Origin: Parastagonospora avenae f. sp. tritici 18332-5
Taxonomy: Eukaryota > Ascomycota > Dothideomycetes > Pleosporales > Phaeosphaeriaceae
DNA length: 64,000 nucleotides
NCBI GenBank assembly: GCA_022559985.1
Contig: JAFJTR010000009.1
Location: forward strand, 558,001-622,000
Reading direction: 5' to 3'
The notes under the pieces are model-generated. The model had not been told where the DNA came from. It saw nothing but the letters and a program-made list of their open reading frames with translations, and ran no database searches. The position numbers and the translations under genes are program-made. Positions 21,399-31,520 of the stretch are shown piece after piece (the stretch's first letter is position 1; each line of letters starts with the position of its first letter).

Positions 21399-23486
21399 TC
21401 AGTTTTCCTCCGTCTCCTCTCTCGCCATGCGCAGATCCTCGTACAGCACCTCTCGCGCATTTCTCACCACACCATTCGCCTGCCATTCAATGAGATATGC
21501 CCCAGTAAAACCCCATACTTGCCACAAGAGCATGAATTGGCCCAAGGCACGACCAATATGCAGCGCGTACTTTTCGTCCATCGGATCAACGCCCTGGATA
21601 CTCTCACCCGGCATAAGCTTGTCAAACTCGATGCCCTTCGCCGACACAGGAGTAATGACTTGTGATGCTCCAGCATACACCTCCTTCCACGCCCCGGTCT
21701 CCGAGATCTGTGACTGCACGAAATAGTTCCACACGTAGCAGGTGCCGTAGTTTTGATACGTGCCCACAATAACATACTTGCCTTCGCGCCGGATCATTAT
21801 GTGTTGCTTGCTGCGACACCATTCGAAGACTTGGACCTCTGGATTGAGGAAGTCGGTGAGACATTGATGGCTCGTCTGGAAGAGCGTTGTGGCGACTGCA
21901 TCGGTGAGTCGGGGACGAGCGTTCTGTACGATCGGGTCGGTGTCGGTTGTGTAATTGAGATAGTCGATGAGATGAGGAAATCCTGCTGGATTTGAGACTG
22001 GCAGTGAGTCGTTGTTACGACGGTAGAACTGCTGCATCACCTCGTCGTGCGCATCGAGGCCATTTGGATTACCGCACTCTTTGTCCAAAAGTTCGTGCAG
22101 GAAGTCGTCGTGCTCTTGCTCGGTCATATTTGCGCCACGGATTGGAGAGATAGTGTTTAAGGCATTTTCTACCATGCTAGAGCTTACGCTCGCGTTGGGA
22201 GACGACCCGAACGACTGTGAACTGACTTCAGAGGAGTGCATCCGACCCTTGAACGTACCACGATTTGCCGCGAAATTCTGGATGTTGACATCGAGGTCTT
22301 TCTTGTCAGACCAACTTCTGTACTTGGCCTTTGATCGTGACATGATCTGTGATTCGTCATAATCTTGGTCCTCAGTCCCGATGATCGCTGACGAGGCGCA
22401 CGTAGATGGAGGCGATTGTGATTTATGCGACGACTTGAACGTCAGACCTCGTCCACGCTGAGTCGGATCGAGCTGTACACTCTTAAATCGCTGCGTGGAC
22501 TCGTCTTCATCTTCATCCCAAGCGCTGCTCGCGGAGTTACCTTCCCGCGCAAAAAGATCGGCTGATCTCCGCTTCAATGTGCTCAGACCTGGTGACGACA
22601 CAAGCGCAGCAGGAGGTATGGCTTGGCGTTGTGTAGACTCATCATCATCATCTTCATCATCCCAAGCACTGCTCGAAAAATAGCCCTTTCGCGCGAAAAG
22701 ATCGGCTGATCTCCGCTTCAGCGTGCTCAGACCTGGCGACGACATGGGCGCAGCCAGATGCTGTTTCGACAGCGCTTCCGCTGCTGAAGTTTTCTCGGGT
22801 AGAGCATGACCCAGATCTGTTTCTGCAGACACCAACGAGACTGCTGCTTCAGCACGCCTTGTTGGCGAGATCCGCGTCGACAATGATGGAAGAGGTCTGC
22901 TGCGTACAGTCAGACGTGAAGACAGCTCGTCGAGCTCAGAGTCTTCTGGGTCAAAAGGGTTGGACGAGTATCGACTACCAAACATCTCGCCAGTCTTGCA
23001 TCGAAGCGTGCTAGGTCGCAGTGATGGAGACTGCTCATGTTCTTCTTCATCTTCGGCATCAAAAGAACTCTTCGAGCTACCGAAAAGCTCAGCATTCTTC
23101 CTCCGTAGCGTGCTGATGCGTGGCGAGGGAGTGGTGGATACCTTCGGGTTGTTGAACTTTGGTGGAGTGAAGAACGGTGACGCAGGTGGCATGCTCTTGT
23201 CATGTGTGGGTGACTTTACTAGGACAAACCCATCTTCGTCTTCCCCTTCGAGCGGAGATTGAGGCTTTGAAGGGTCAAGAGTATTAGGTACGAACAGGTC
23301 GAATGATGTATATGTCGACTTCAAGGGCGAAGCTCGACCCTCGATCTCAAAATCATCCGGCTCAAATGGATTCTTCGACGAGAAAGGAGAGCGGGCAAAA
23401 GCCTCAGCGCCCTTTCTTCTTAACGTGCTCTGCCGTGGGGTAGTAGGCGCTTTCGATGAGCTGCGGGTAGGGGTGGTGGGTGACAT
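21399..23486 (-). CDS. Unknown protein with repeated STL[RK]RR motifs
   Basis: Family not recognised. First ATG in frame is at 23486 (MSPTTPTRSSS), giving 695 aa in one exon. The N-terminal two thirds is Ser/Pro/acidic and disordered in appearance, with five copies of a motif STL[RK]-[RC]-[KR]-x-[AG]-[DE]-x-F at about residues 20, 125, 159, 254 and 302. Most are followed by an acidic patch (FEPDDFE, DAEDEEE, FDPEDSE, WDDEDDDDE, WDEDEDE). The last two copies belong to a near-identical 48-residue tandem duplication. The C-terminal 200 or so residues look globular, with FEWCRSKQHIMIRREGKYVI and WQVWGFTGAYLIEWQANGVV. No signal peptide or membrane helix is seen. The basic motif next to acid resembles a linear interaction motif (inference). 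Confidence 0.6.
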   Translation of the reverse strand: MSPTTPTRSSSKAPTTPRQSTLRRKGAEAFARSPFSSKNPFEPDDFEIEGRASPLKSTYTSFDLFVPNTLDPSKPQSPLEGEDEDGFVLVKSPTHDKSMPPASPFFTPPKFNNPKVSTTPSPRISTLRRKNAELFGSSKSSFDAEDEEEHEQSPSLRPSTLRCKTGEMFGSRYSSNPFDPEDSELDELSSRLTVRSRPLPSLSTRISPTRRAEAAVSLVSAETDLGHALPEKTSAAEALSKQHLAAPMSSPGLSTLKRRSADLFARKGYFSSSAWDDEDDDDESTQRQAIPPAALVSSPGLSTLKRRSADLFAREGNSASSAWDEDEDESTQRFKSVQLDPTQRGRGLTFKSSHKSQSPPSTCASSAIIGTEDQDYDESQIMSRSKAKYRSWSDKKDLDVNIQNFAANRGTFKGRMHSSEVSSQSFGSSPNASVSSSMVENALNTISPIRGANMTEQEHDDFLHELLDKECGNPNGLDAHDEVMQQFYRRNNDSLPVSNPAGFPHLIDYLNYTTDTDPIVQNARPRLTDAVATTLFQTSHQCLTDFLNPEVQVFEWCRSKQHIMIRREGKYVIVGTYQNYGTCYVWNYFVQSQISETGAWKEVYAGASQVITPVSAKGIEFDKLMPGESIQGVDPMDEKYALHIGRALGQFMLLWQVWGFTGAYLIEWQANGVVRNAREVLYEDLRMAREETEEN
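22485..22742 (-). repeat. In-gene tandem duplication, 144-nt unit
   Basis: Two adjacent 144-nt units within the gene at 21399-23486 start near 22742 and 22598. Both encode SSPGLSTLKRRSADLFAR followed by an SSAWD-acidic-STQR tail. Nucleotide similarity is high, so the duplication is fairly recent, while the other three copies of the motif are much more diverged. Confidence 0.75.
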
Positions 23487-23874
23487 GTCGAGTTGGTCGA
23501 GTTGGCAAAGCTTGTACAGATAGTGCGAGAGCGGTGTAGAGGTAGCCAACGTTTATATTATGGGGGAGTGCTATTTGGCACTAGTGCTCTGAATCACTGC
23601 AACAAGGCTACTAAAGTGATAATTCTAGGTCACGTAAAAGAGTTCCGTACACGACTTGGGTGAAAGTGAATGCACCGTGGGCCATGCAGGCACTCCATAA
23701 TGTGACGTTAGTCATACTTAAAAAAACAGGTCAATTTAAATATTTAGTTCAAAATATTGTGAGCGATACGTACGCTGACATGAACCAAAATGACGAAAAC
23801 AATGCTCTAATCCATCTATACACCAAATCGCAACCCTTCATACATCCAAACATCTTACACTCCCCTTCCCCGTC
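23487..23874. other. Intergenic, AT-rich
   Basis: 388 nt between the start of the repeat-motif gene and the stop of the trehalase gene. AT-rich around 23715-23765. No gene. Confidence 0.5.
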
Positions 23875-26800
23875 TTACAACTCAATCCTCTCCTCAACCC
23901 CCTCCCGCTCCACCTCCCCACCCTCCCTAACAACATTCCACTCCGCCACCGTCGCACCCACCTCAACCCCCTCCCCCATCAAATTCCCCCGAATCCCCAA
24001 ATGCACATACCGCCCACTCCACACCCCTTGCTCGAGCGTAACATTCGTCTGATTACCAACATACGTGCGAATCTCAAACGCATTGACCGGATCCCACGGC
24101 GCGCTAATACTCACATTCCCAGACGTGAGCTGGCTCACATCATCAGCGGGCGTGAAGGGCGGCAGTGACGTGTTGGTGAATGAGATTTCGAAGTACGCGG
24201 GGGGTTGGTTTGCCCAGTCCATTATCACGGCGGAGACAAGGTAGGGGCTGGGGCCGAGGTCGACGGTTAGGTAGGATGTAATGTTGGAGGAGATTGGCTG
24301 CCATTTCGTGCTGGAGGCGCCGTCGATGGCGGCGAGCGGGAATTGGCCGGGTTGGTTTCCCTGGGGTGGGGGAAGGAGGTTGCCGCATTGTAGGATGTTG
24401 TTGGCCACGGTGAGAGTTTGGCCGATTAGACGGTTGGGGATGATGAGCGGGGTGGTATAGGTCAGGGAGAGTGTGTCGTTGTTGCGGTTGCTGCGGGTGC
24501 CGATTGTGACGGGGATCGGCTTGTCGAAGTATGTGGAGTTTGCGGAGGGGAGGGTATATTTGTTGCGCGGCAGGCGAGCAAGTGTGGTGTGTGTGGTATT
24601 AGATGTGGCGTTGATGCCGTGGCCCATCCAGTAAAAGGTGCGGTAGTTGAGATACTTGATCTGCGGCGGCAGTGATGGATCGATGTCTAGACTCTCGTAG
24701 TATAGACCAAGACCCAGATATCCGAAAATTGCGACGCGATTCGTTCCTCCCATACCCGTCAGGAATGGAAATGCAGGATGTGTTCCGCCATTCTCATCAG
24801 GATCATCAATCAGCTGCTCAGAGTACTGATACCACGGAGCTCTCGCATATGGCGATGATGAGTAGAGATTGTACGTCAAAGCCGAACATCCAGACGGTGA
24901 GACCTCATTTGCAACAACTGCAAAACTTGAATATGTCATAGCAGGCCCATCGAGCGATTGCTTGCCAGCATAGTAGTCCAGGTTGGCCAAGCTATACGGG
25001 TTTGGATAGTGCAGCAAATCGTCAACAAGCACAACGTCTGCCTGCTTGACTTGGACGGACCCATTCATGCCAGTATATTCAACGATGATGCCAGCATTGT
25101 CGTTGATTGGTAGTCTCATCTTAGCCGCCCTATCAGTCCAGGTAGCGTTCTGCGGCAGTCCGAACCACGCATTGAACTCGTTCGTCTCGATCAGATGCCG
25201 TTGTATCAGAGCAGTCGTGTATCCAGCATTGTTGACCATGTTTGCATATTCATCAGGATCCGTAGCATTCCAGAGCTCGTAAGCGCCCGATGTCTCGTTG
25301 AAGTCCAGTGCTTGAGAGTAAAAGTGTGCTACTGCATTAGAAATTGGTAGAAGTGTGTCGTTGAAATACTCGCTGTCCCCAGTGATGATCAAGTGATTGT
25401 TGAATGCCAGACTGATATCTCCGTTGAGATGGTACTCATAGTCGAAACAAGCTCCAGTACCAGTACAATTGCTCCATCGTCCGCTCGTCCATGGAAAGAC
25501 TGCGCCACCAGAAGTGAACCTATCAGACTGGTTCTTGCTGGACGTAAAGGCTGTTTCGATATTTCTCTGAGCCTGTTGGAAATGTTCCACGCGGTACTTG
25601 ATGACTCTCTGCGCATGCTGTGGATGCGAGACTTGCACACCCGGTGCCATCCACACGTCCGCATCCCAGAAGATCTGCCCACCATAGCAATCTGATCCAA
25701 ATCCACAAACGGGCAGGCTCTCGATATCAAGCCTCGTGTTGTTTCCTGCTGCAGCGATGGCATTTGGACCGACCATCTGTGACAACAGATAGAAAGGATT
25801 CGTGCGCGACAAAATATGCAGCTGCTGTATGTTCGGATCCGTGGGTAGTGAGCCATCAGGTAAGTGATAGCTGTCCACCGAATCCTCTGTCAAAATCGTC
25901 TTCCACTCTTCAACATGCTCTCTCCGCATTTCTTTATATCCAGTCTTGACTGCCGAAACCGATGCATGCTTCGCAACTGCCTGTGGATCCTCGAACGCAT
26001 CGCTCGACGACACGCCCACAAACTTCTTAATCTCGTGCACCTGCAGCGCTTTCAAACTGATCTCCACAGCCTGTGCAATCGTCGAATCATGCGCATTGAA
26101 CGTCCCGTTATCAACTCTCTTCCTCTGCGTCCCCTCGTCCGTCCCCAACGTCGAATACACATACGCCGTAACATTGGCGACATCCCCCGGCCTAACCGCG
26201 CTCCAAATCGTTGGCGTATCCTCCTGGTACCCTTTTCCCACCGCCCTCGCCCTCACCGCGCCCTCGCCATCTAACACGTCATAAACCGTGACATCTACAT
26301 TCTTCTCAGGCGTAAGCCTCAGCCGAACCGCCGCCTGAGTAACATGCAACTTATGCACGAACATCTCATATTCGACCTTCACCGCCCCTTTACCATTTCT
26401 CGGCCTCCATACAAACCGCCAACTCGCAATCCCCCTCTTAACATCCAACCTTGCTTCAAACCCAGAAACATGATCTGGATCAACACCCGCATCCAATCTC
26501 TCCCCAGCAACATCAACCACCAATCCGCTCCAATGCGGAATCCCCGCAATCACACTATCCCAGCCATACTGCTCTAGCCACGGATAATTCGTGCCCTTGG
26601 GTTTCGGCTCATTATTGTAAAACCCGGCGATGGTGGAGAATGCCTGGCGCGGTGTGAATAGTGGCCAGCCGCTCACGCTCCTTGCGCCATCTTGCGTGTC
26701 GGTCTCAAAGAACGGTCCGAGGCTGGCGAGACTGATGCCAAAATACCCGTTGGCGAGGGAGAGGCGGGATTGGTAGTGCCCGGGGGAGAGTACGGATGTA

Positions 26801-26916
26801 GAGAGGACCCAGTTATCGTCATCCCACGATGTTTCTGCAAAACGCTCTTGTTCAGAACTAGTAAATGCGGATGTTATGGCGAGTCGGAGCGCGAAAAGTG
26901 CGTATGGCAAGCGCAT
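23875..26916 (-). CDS. Acid trehalase, glycoside hydrolase family 65
   Basis: Secreted or cell-wall/vacuolar enzyme cleaving trehalose to two glucose (family knowledge, Ath1/TreA type). One exon, 1013 aa from the ATG at 26916; an in-frame GTG upstream was ignored. A hydrophobic N-terminus (LPYALFALRLAITSAF) acts as a signal peptide. GH65 signatures follow: LSLANGYFGISLASLGPFFE, SGWPLFTPRQAFSTIAGFYN, GGQIFWDADVWMAPGVQ near residue 415, and CFDYEYHLNGDISLAFNNH near 490, which includes candidate acidic catalytic residues. Many N-glycosylation sequons fit secretion. The C-terminal 170 or so residues (AAIDGASSTKWQP, YLTVDLGPSPYLVSAVIMDW) resemble an F5/8 type C (discoidin) carbohydrate-binding module. 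The single-exon structure and length match fungal acid trehalases. Confidence 0.9.
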   Translation of the reverse strand: MRLPYALFALRLAITSAFTSSEQERFAETSWDDDNWVLSTSVLSPGHYQSRLSLANGYFGISLASLGPFFETDTQDGARSVSGWPLFTPRQAFSTIAGFYNNEPKPKGTNYPWLEQYGWDSVIAGIPHWSGLVVDVAGERLDAGVDPDHVSGFEARLDVKRGIASWRFVWRPRNGKGAVKVEYEMFVHKLHVTQAAVRLRLTPEKNVDVTVYDVLDGEGAVRARAVGKGYQEDTPTIWSAVRPGDVANVTAYVYSTLGTDEGTQRKRVDNGTFNAHDSTIAQAVEISLKALQVHEIKKFVGVSSSDAFEDPQAVAKHASVSAVKTGYKEMRREHVEEWKTILTEDSVDSYHLPDGSLPTDPNIQQLHILSRTNPFYLLSQMVGPNAIAAAGNNTRLDIESLPVCGFGSDCYGGQIFWDADVWMAPGVQVSHPQHAQRVIKYRVEHFQQAQRNIETAFTSSKNQSDRFTSGGAVFPWTSGRWSNCTGTGACFDYEYHLNGDISLAFNNHLIITGDSEYFNDTLLPISNAVAHFYSQALDFNETSGAYELWNATDPDEYANMVNNAGYTTALIQRHLIETNEFNAWFGLPQNATWTDRAAKMRLPINDNAGIIVEYTGMNGSVQVKQADVVLVDDLLHYPNPYSLANLDYYAGKQSLDGPAMTYSSFAVVANEVSPSGCSALTYNLYSSSPYARAPWYQYSEQLIDDPDENGGTHPAFPFLTGMGGTNRVAIFGYLGLGLYYESLDIDPSLPPQIKYLNYRTFYWMGHGINATSNTTHTTLARLPRNKYTLPSANSTYFDKPIPVTIGTRSNRNNDTLSLTYTTPLIIPNRLIGQTLTVANNILQCGNLLPPPQGNQPGQFPLAAIDGASSTKWQPISSNITSYLTVDLGPSPYLVSAVIMDWANQPPAYFEISFTNTSLPPFTPADDVSQLTSGNVSISAPWDPVNAFEIRTYVGNQTNVTLEQGVWSGRYVHLGIRGNLMGEGVEVGATVAEWNVVREGGEVEREGVEERIEL

Positions 26917-27691
26917 GAGAGGCACGGGGTCGTTAATTCGCACGCGTGGGGGGAGCGAAGAACGATGAAGTCTTTAATTAGGAATACCGATGCTATGTAA
27001 CATGCCGTGCTGATCTCCTTGGATGCAGCGTTTCTCATTCCTTGTTTGCATGCGCCACGGCAAACTTTGATCTTTACACCGCTAGACGGGCGTGCATCAT
27101 GCGCCCGTCGGACGTCCGGTCGCTTATCAGCTGATCCAGCCGCAGAGCCTCCGACGTGACTGCCCAGGTGGAACTTCACATACAGCTGCCTGCTGTGACA
27201 TTTACGTGCAGCGAAGTTTACCTGAGCCTACGTGTGAATGCGACCTGTGTGACGAAGAATGAGGATCGTGATGCTGGGTGTGACGTCATTGTGTGACACA
27301 TTTGCCCGCAGCTGCCTATGTCACGTGGTCGAACGTCGCGGACAACGGAAAATCGTCTTGACATTCGACAATAATAAAGATGGCAAGAAAGACTTTAGCG
27401 TATCACTGTGAATAGTTCTGCAGTTCCTCGCTCATTTGAGATCACGAGAAAGCAGCGCGTTCTGCAAAATGCATTATAGCATAATCTCATCAATGATCTC
27501 TAGCCCAAGATGCGCCATGTATATATATGCTATCCCAAACCAATTCATCACATCCAATACCATCCCCAAAAAGATGCCAGCAGTGTTGAAAGCCGAGCAA
27601 GTTTCCCTCGGCGCCGAACTCCATCGCTGGTGTTGAATGCAAGAAATTTCTAAACCCGTGAAGAACAAGGAAAAAGTCGCCATCTCATGGT
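26917..27691. other. Trehalase promoter and GCV2 3' region
   Basis: 775 nt without a supported gene. GTGTGAC/TGTGAC phrases recur near 27190-27300 (for example at 27249, 27279 and 27293), possibly binding sites in the trehalase promoter, but this is speculative. Confidence 0.4.
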
Positions 27692-30600
27692 TTACGTGGG
27701 AGTAGGCGCCTCCATGCCCGTGATGTCCGAGCCCTCTTGCTCCACAGGCGCACACGTGCAGAAGAGATTGGTGTCGCCGTATGCTATCCTCTCGTCAGTA
27801 TTGCATCTCGTCGAATCAGAATAGTGCAAAAACTCACCATCATCCAACCTCGTAACCGACGGCCAGAACTTCTTCTCCTTCAAATACGGCAGGGGATACG
27901 CCGCTGCCTCGCGCTTATACGGCCGATCCCATTCGCCCGTAATAAGATCCATCTGACTGTGCGGCGCCATCTTGAGGACATTGACATCCCTGGGCATTTT
28001 CCCATCCTCAACCAGCTTGATCTCCTTCCTGATGCTAATCAGCGCGTCGCAGAAGCGGTCGAGCTCAACCTTCGATTCCGACTCGGTGGGCTCGATCATC
28101 AGGGTGTTGGCGACGGGCCAGGACATGGTGGGCGCGTGGAAGCCGTAGTCTTGCAGGCGCTTGGCGATGTCGATGGCTTCGATGCCGGCGGTTTCTTTGA
28201 AGCCGCGGACGTCGAGGATGAATTCGTGGGCGCAGCGGCCTTGGTCATTGGTGTAGAGAATGGGGAAGTGCGGCTTGAGGCGAGAGAGGATATAGTTGGC
28301 GTTCAGGAGGGTGATCTTGGTGGCTTGGGTGAGACCCATGGTGCCCATCATCTTGATGTACGCCCACGAGATGGGCAGAATGCTGGCGGATCCCCATGGA
28401 GCGCCGGAAACGGGGTGGATGGCTTGTGTACCACCAGTCTCTCCTCGCAAGTGACCTGGCAGGAATGGTGTGAGGTGCTCCTTGACTCCAATGGGACCAA
28501 CACCCGGTCCACCACCGCCGTGGGGAATACAAAACGTCTTGTGCAAGTTGAGATGGCACACATCTGCACCAATCTCACCAGGCGAGCAAAGACCGATTTG
28601 AGCGTTCATGTTAGCACCGTCCATGTAAACTTGGCCGCCGTGTTGGTGGATAAGATCGCAAGCTTCCTTGACCTTGGGCTCAAACACTCCAAATGTGCTG
28701 GGGTATGTGATCATAATGGCTGCGAGCTCTTCGCTGTGCTTCTCGCACTTGGCCTTTAGGTCGGTGATATCCAAGTTACCAGTTGCAGTGTCGCACTTGA
28801 CTGGCACGACTCGCATACCAGCCATCGCAGCACTGGCGGGGTTGGTACCGTGGGCTGAAACGGGAATCAAGCAGATATCCCGCTTCTTGCCAGGCTGCTG
28901 TTCCTGGTACTTTCGAATGACACGAAGTCCAGCAAATTCTCCTTGAGCACCAGAGTTGGGCTGCAGGGATACTGAGTGGAAGCCTGTGATATTGGCAAGA
29001 TCATCCTCGAGCTGCTTGATCATCTCAATGTAGCCCTTGGCGCGCTCCAGAGGTAGGAAGGGGTGCAGGTTGGAGACTGCCTCGAATGAGACAGGGGCCA
29101 TCTCGGCAGTCGAGTTCAGCTTCATTGTGCATGACCCGAGAGGGATCATCGAGTGGACCAAGGAAAGGTCCTTGGACGAGAGATGGTTGATGTATCTCAA
29201 GAGTTCCGTCTCCGAGTGATGTGAGTTGAAAACCGGGTGTGTCAAAAACTCGCTGGTCCTCTTGAATGCCTCTGGAAGCTCAATGTTGACGGAGCTATCA
29301 AAAGCCACACTATCGCCCTTGCCGATAGCCCTGAACGGCTGGAGCAAGTTGTTGAGGACCCGTCCAGTGGTAGTCTCGTCAACAGAGATACCGACGTGGT
29401 TGTCGTCGATTCTTCGCACGAGAATCTCCCGTGACTCTAGCTCATCGATAATGCTGTCAGTCTTGCTGCCAGTCTCGACAACGACCGTATCGAACAGGAC
29501 TGGCGCATTGTCAAGCTTGCCGCGCTGACCAGTCTTGAAGCCATTCTGGACGAGCACCTCCTGCACAAGTCGGGCTTTCGCAACGACCTGCTTGGCGATT
29601 TGTGTCAAACCGTTCGGGCCGTGGTAGACAGCATACATGGCACTCATGTTGGCCAAAAGTGCCTGCGCTGTACAGACATTGCTAGTGGCCTTCTCACGAC
29701 GAATGTGCTGCTCTCGTGTCTGCAGTGCCAATCGTGCCGCGGGGTTGCCCAGCCTATCTTTGGAAAGACCGATCAAACGTCCCGGAATCTTGCGCTTGTA
29801 CTTCTCGTCGCATGCAAAGAAGGCTGCGTGGGGGCCTCCGAAGCCTAGAGGGACACCAAATCGCTGCGCATTTCCAAAGGCGATGTCGGCACCAAACTCT
29901 CCAGGTGGTGTGAGGAGCGTCAAGGCCAGCAGGTCTGTCGCGACACTGAAGAGCGCACCAGTCTTGTGCACCTTGTCTGCCAGGTTCCTGTAGTTGTGTA
30001 CGCCTCCATCCGTATCAGGGTATTGTGCCAGAACACCGACCAAGTCCTGGCCCAGCTCCTCGACCCTCTTGCTGCCGTCCTTGAGCACGTCCGCCACCTC
30101 AATCTTGATGCCGAAGCCCTCAGCTCTTGAGTACAGCACGGCGATAGTTTGTGGGTGGCAGCGCTCGGACACCAAAAAGGTCTTATTTGGCCGCTTTTGC
30201 CTGCTGGTGGGCATCATACCCATGCTCAAAGTCATGGCTTCGGCGGCAGCAGTCGGCTCGTCCAAGAGTGAGGCATTCGAGATGCTCAGACCTGTCAAAT
30301 CCGAGACCATGGTCTGGAAGTTGAGCAAGCTCTCCAGACGGCCCTGACTAATCTCGGGCTGGTATGGGGTGTAGCTGGTGTACCACTGCGGGTTCTCCAG
30401 CACATTCCTCTTGATCACCTCAGGCACTTTGGTGTTGTAGTACCCTTGTCCGATGAGGCTCTTGCCGGGCTTGTTCTGATCCATGATCTTCTTCGCTCGC
30501 TTGAGGAAGACAGACTCGGGAACGCCATTCAGCTGCCACTCCTTGGGGTGCTCGCTTGTGAGCTTGCCGACCTTGAGATTGCGCGAGTTGAGAATGTCAG

Positions 30601-30976
30601 CCGGAATGACCTGCTTGACAAATTCGTCTAAGCTCCTCACTGGAGGGTCCAGCGCCTTGAGCATTGCCTCAGTGGAAGCTGCCGAGGGGCCGATGTGTCG
30701 TCGCGGGAACGTGTCAAGCGCTTCGGTTGGCTTCGCCGTCTCGGTCTGCTGAGGCGGGGTGTCGAACAGGTCCTCTGCTGCTTCGGCTGCTGCAGCCGCC
30801 TGCTGTGAAGTCGAAGCATTTTGCTGGAACGCTCGCCTCTGGAGGAAGCTCTGGCTGGTGTAGGCGATTGCGCGTGGTGCGCTGCCGGCGAGCTGTGGGC
30901 GCGAAAGCTGCGCTGTGCACGTGGAGCGGGCGAGCCTGCTCGCTGAGGAAGCCGCCCTCAAGCAAGCTGTACGCAT
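27692..30976 (-). CDS. GCV2: Glycine dehydrogenase (decarboxylating), P protein, mitochondrial
   Basis: PLP-dependent P protein of the mitochondrial glycine cleavage system; it decarboxylates glycine and passes aminomethyl to the H protein. Two exons, 30976-27838 and 27783-27692, give 1076 aa. The 54-nt intron (27837-27784; GTGAGT, ACTGAC, GGATAG) is a multiple of three without a stop. It interrupts FWPSVTRLDDA|YGDTNLFCTC, a conserved block. The N-terminus is Arg/Ser/Ala-rich without acidic residues, a mitochondrial presequence, before DTFPRRHIGPS. The PLP lysine is in LNLHKTFCIPHGGGGPG (K813). Glycine-rich and SHHSETELLRYI motifs are as in the family. A near-complete match to known architecture leaves little doubt. 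Confidence 0.96.
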   Translation of the reverse strand: MRTACLRAASSASRLARSTCTAQLSRPQLAGSAPRAIAYTSQSFLQRRAFQQNASTSQQAAAAAEAAEDLFDTPPQQTETAKPTEALDTFPRRHIGPSAASTEAMLKALDPPVRSLDEFVKQVIPADILNSRNLKVGKLTSEHPKEWQLNGVPESVFLKRAKKIMDQNKPGKSLIGQGYYNTKVPEVIKRNVLENPQWYTSYTPYQPEISQGRLESLLNFQTMVSDLTGLSISNASLLDEPTAAAEAMTLSMGMMPTSRQKRPNKTFLVSERCHPQTIAVLYSRAEGFGIKIEVADVLKDGSKRVEELGQDLVGVLAQYPDTDGGVHNYRNLADKVHKTGALFSVATDLLALTLLTPPGEFGADIAFGNAQRFGVPLGFGGPHAAFFACDEKYKRKIPGRLIGLSKDRLGNPAARLALQTREQHIRREKATSNVCTAQALLANMSAMYAVYHGPNGLTQIAKQVVAKARLVQEVLVQNGFKTGQRGKLDNAPVLFDTVVVETGSKTDSIIDELESREILVRRIDDNHVGISVDETTTGRVLNNLLQPFRAIGKGDSVAFDSSVNIELPEAFKRTSEFLTHPVFNSHHSETELLRYINHLSSKDLSLVHSMIPLGSCTMKLNSTAEMAPVSFEAVSNLHPFLPLERAKGYIEMIKQLEDDLANITGFHSVSLQPNSGAQGEFAGLRVIRKYQEQQPGKKRDICLIPVSAHGTNPASAAMAGMRVVPVKCDTATGNLDITDLKAKCEKHSEELAAIMITYPSTFGVFEPKVKEACDLIHQHGGQVYMDGANMNAQIGLCSPGEIGADVCHLNLHKTFCIPHGGGGPGVGPIGVKEHLTPFLPGHLRGETGGTQAIHPVSGAPWGSASILPISWAYIKMMGTMGLTQATKITLLNANYILSRLKPHFPILYTNDQGRCAHEFILDVRGFKETAGIEAIDIAKRLQDYGFHAPTMSWPVANTLMIEPTESESKVELDRFCDALISIRKEIKLVEDGKMPRDVNVLKMAPHSQMDLITGEWDRPYKREAAAYPLPYLKEKKFWPSVTRLDDGEFLHYSDSTRCNTDERIAYGDTNLFCTCAPVEQEGSDITGMEAPTPT

Positions 30977-31520
30977 CCTGGCGGTCTGTGGAGAGCAATT
31001 CTACGCGGGGAATCGTGAGATTTGCTTTTATGCCTCCGTGGATCGGATTCGGGGGCCGGTCAGCGAACTGTTACTCGGAGTGCTCAACAATCCAAGAAGC
31101 TTGCCACCGCGCAGTGTGACGTCGTGTGCTATCTCGCGACCGCACTGAAGAATGCAGAGATACGAATCGTAGCACAAAGGAAGGATGGAGCTCACGACTT
31201 GTCAGAGGCGGCCAAATTTCAAGACAATAGCTCTAATCATATTCGGAAACCATCTTTCTTCACTGCGATAACCCGTTTCTATCCGGTATACCTAACAATT
31301 GTTCGCGACAAGGGCATCGCGTCCGATAAGACCCCTGCCGCCGCTCTAGCGAGCCAACGGCACCTCACCGCTAACCACAACCCGACTTGCCTTGCAGCCG
31401 CCTGCGTTTCTACCACCCTTTGGGCAAAACTAAGCACCCAAGTAGTGCATTTTATTACCTGATACCCACCAGATGACAGCCACCGACTCCGCACACCGAC
31501 CCTGGGCGGCGCCATCTCGC
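30977..31520. other. GCV2 promoter and NTE1 3' region
   Basis: 544 nt with no supported gene between two minus-strand genes. The open frames present are short and featureless. Confidence 0.45.

Noticed and set aside
27737..28759. 340-codon plus-strand frame
   Set aside because: Antisense to GCV2; its length results from codon bias of the real gene, and it has no recognisable domain.
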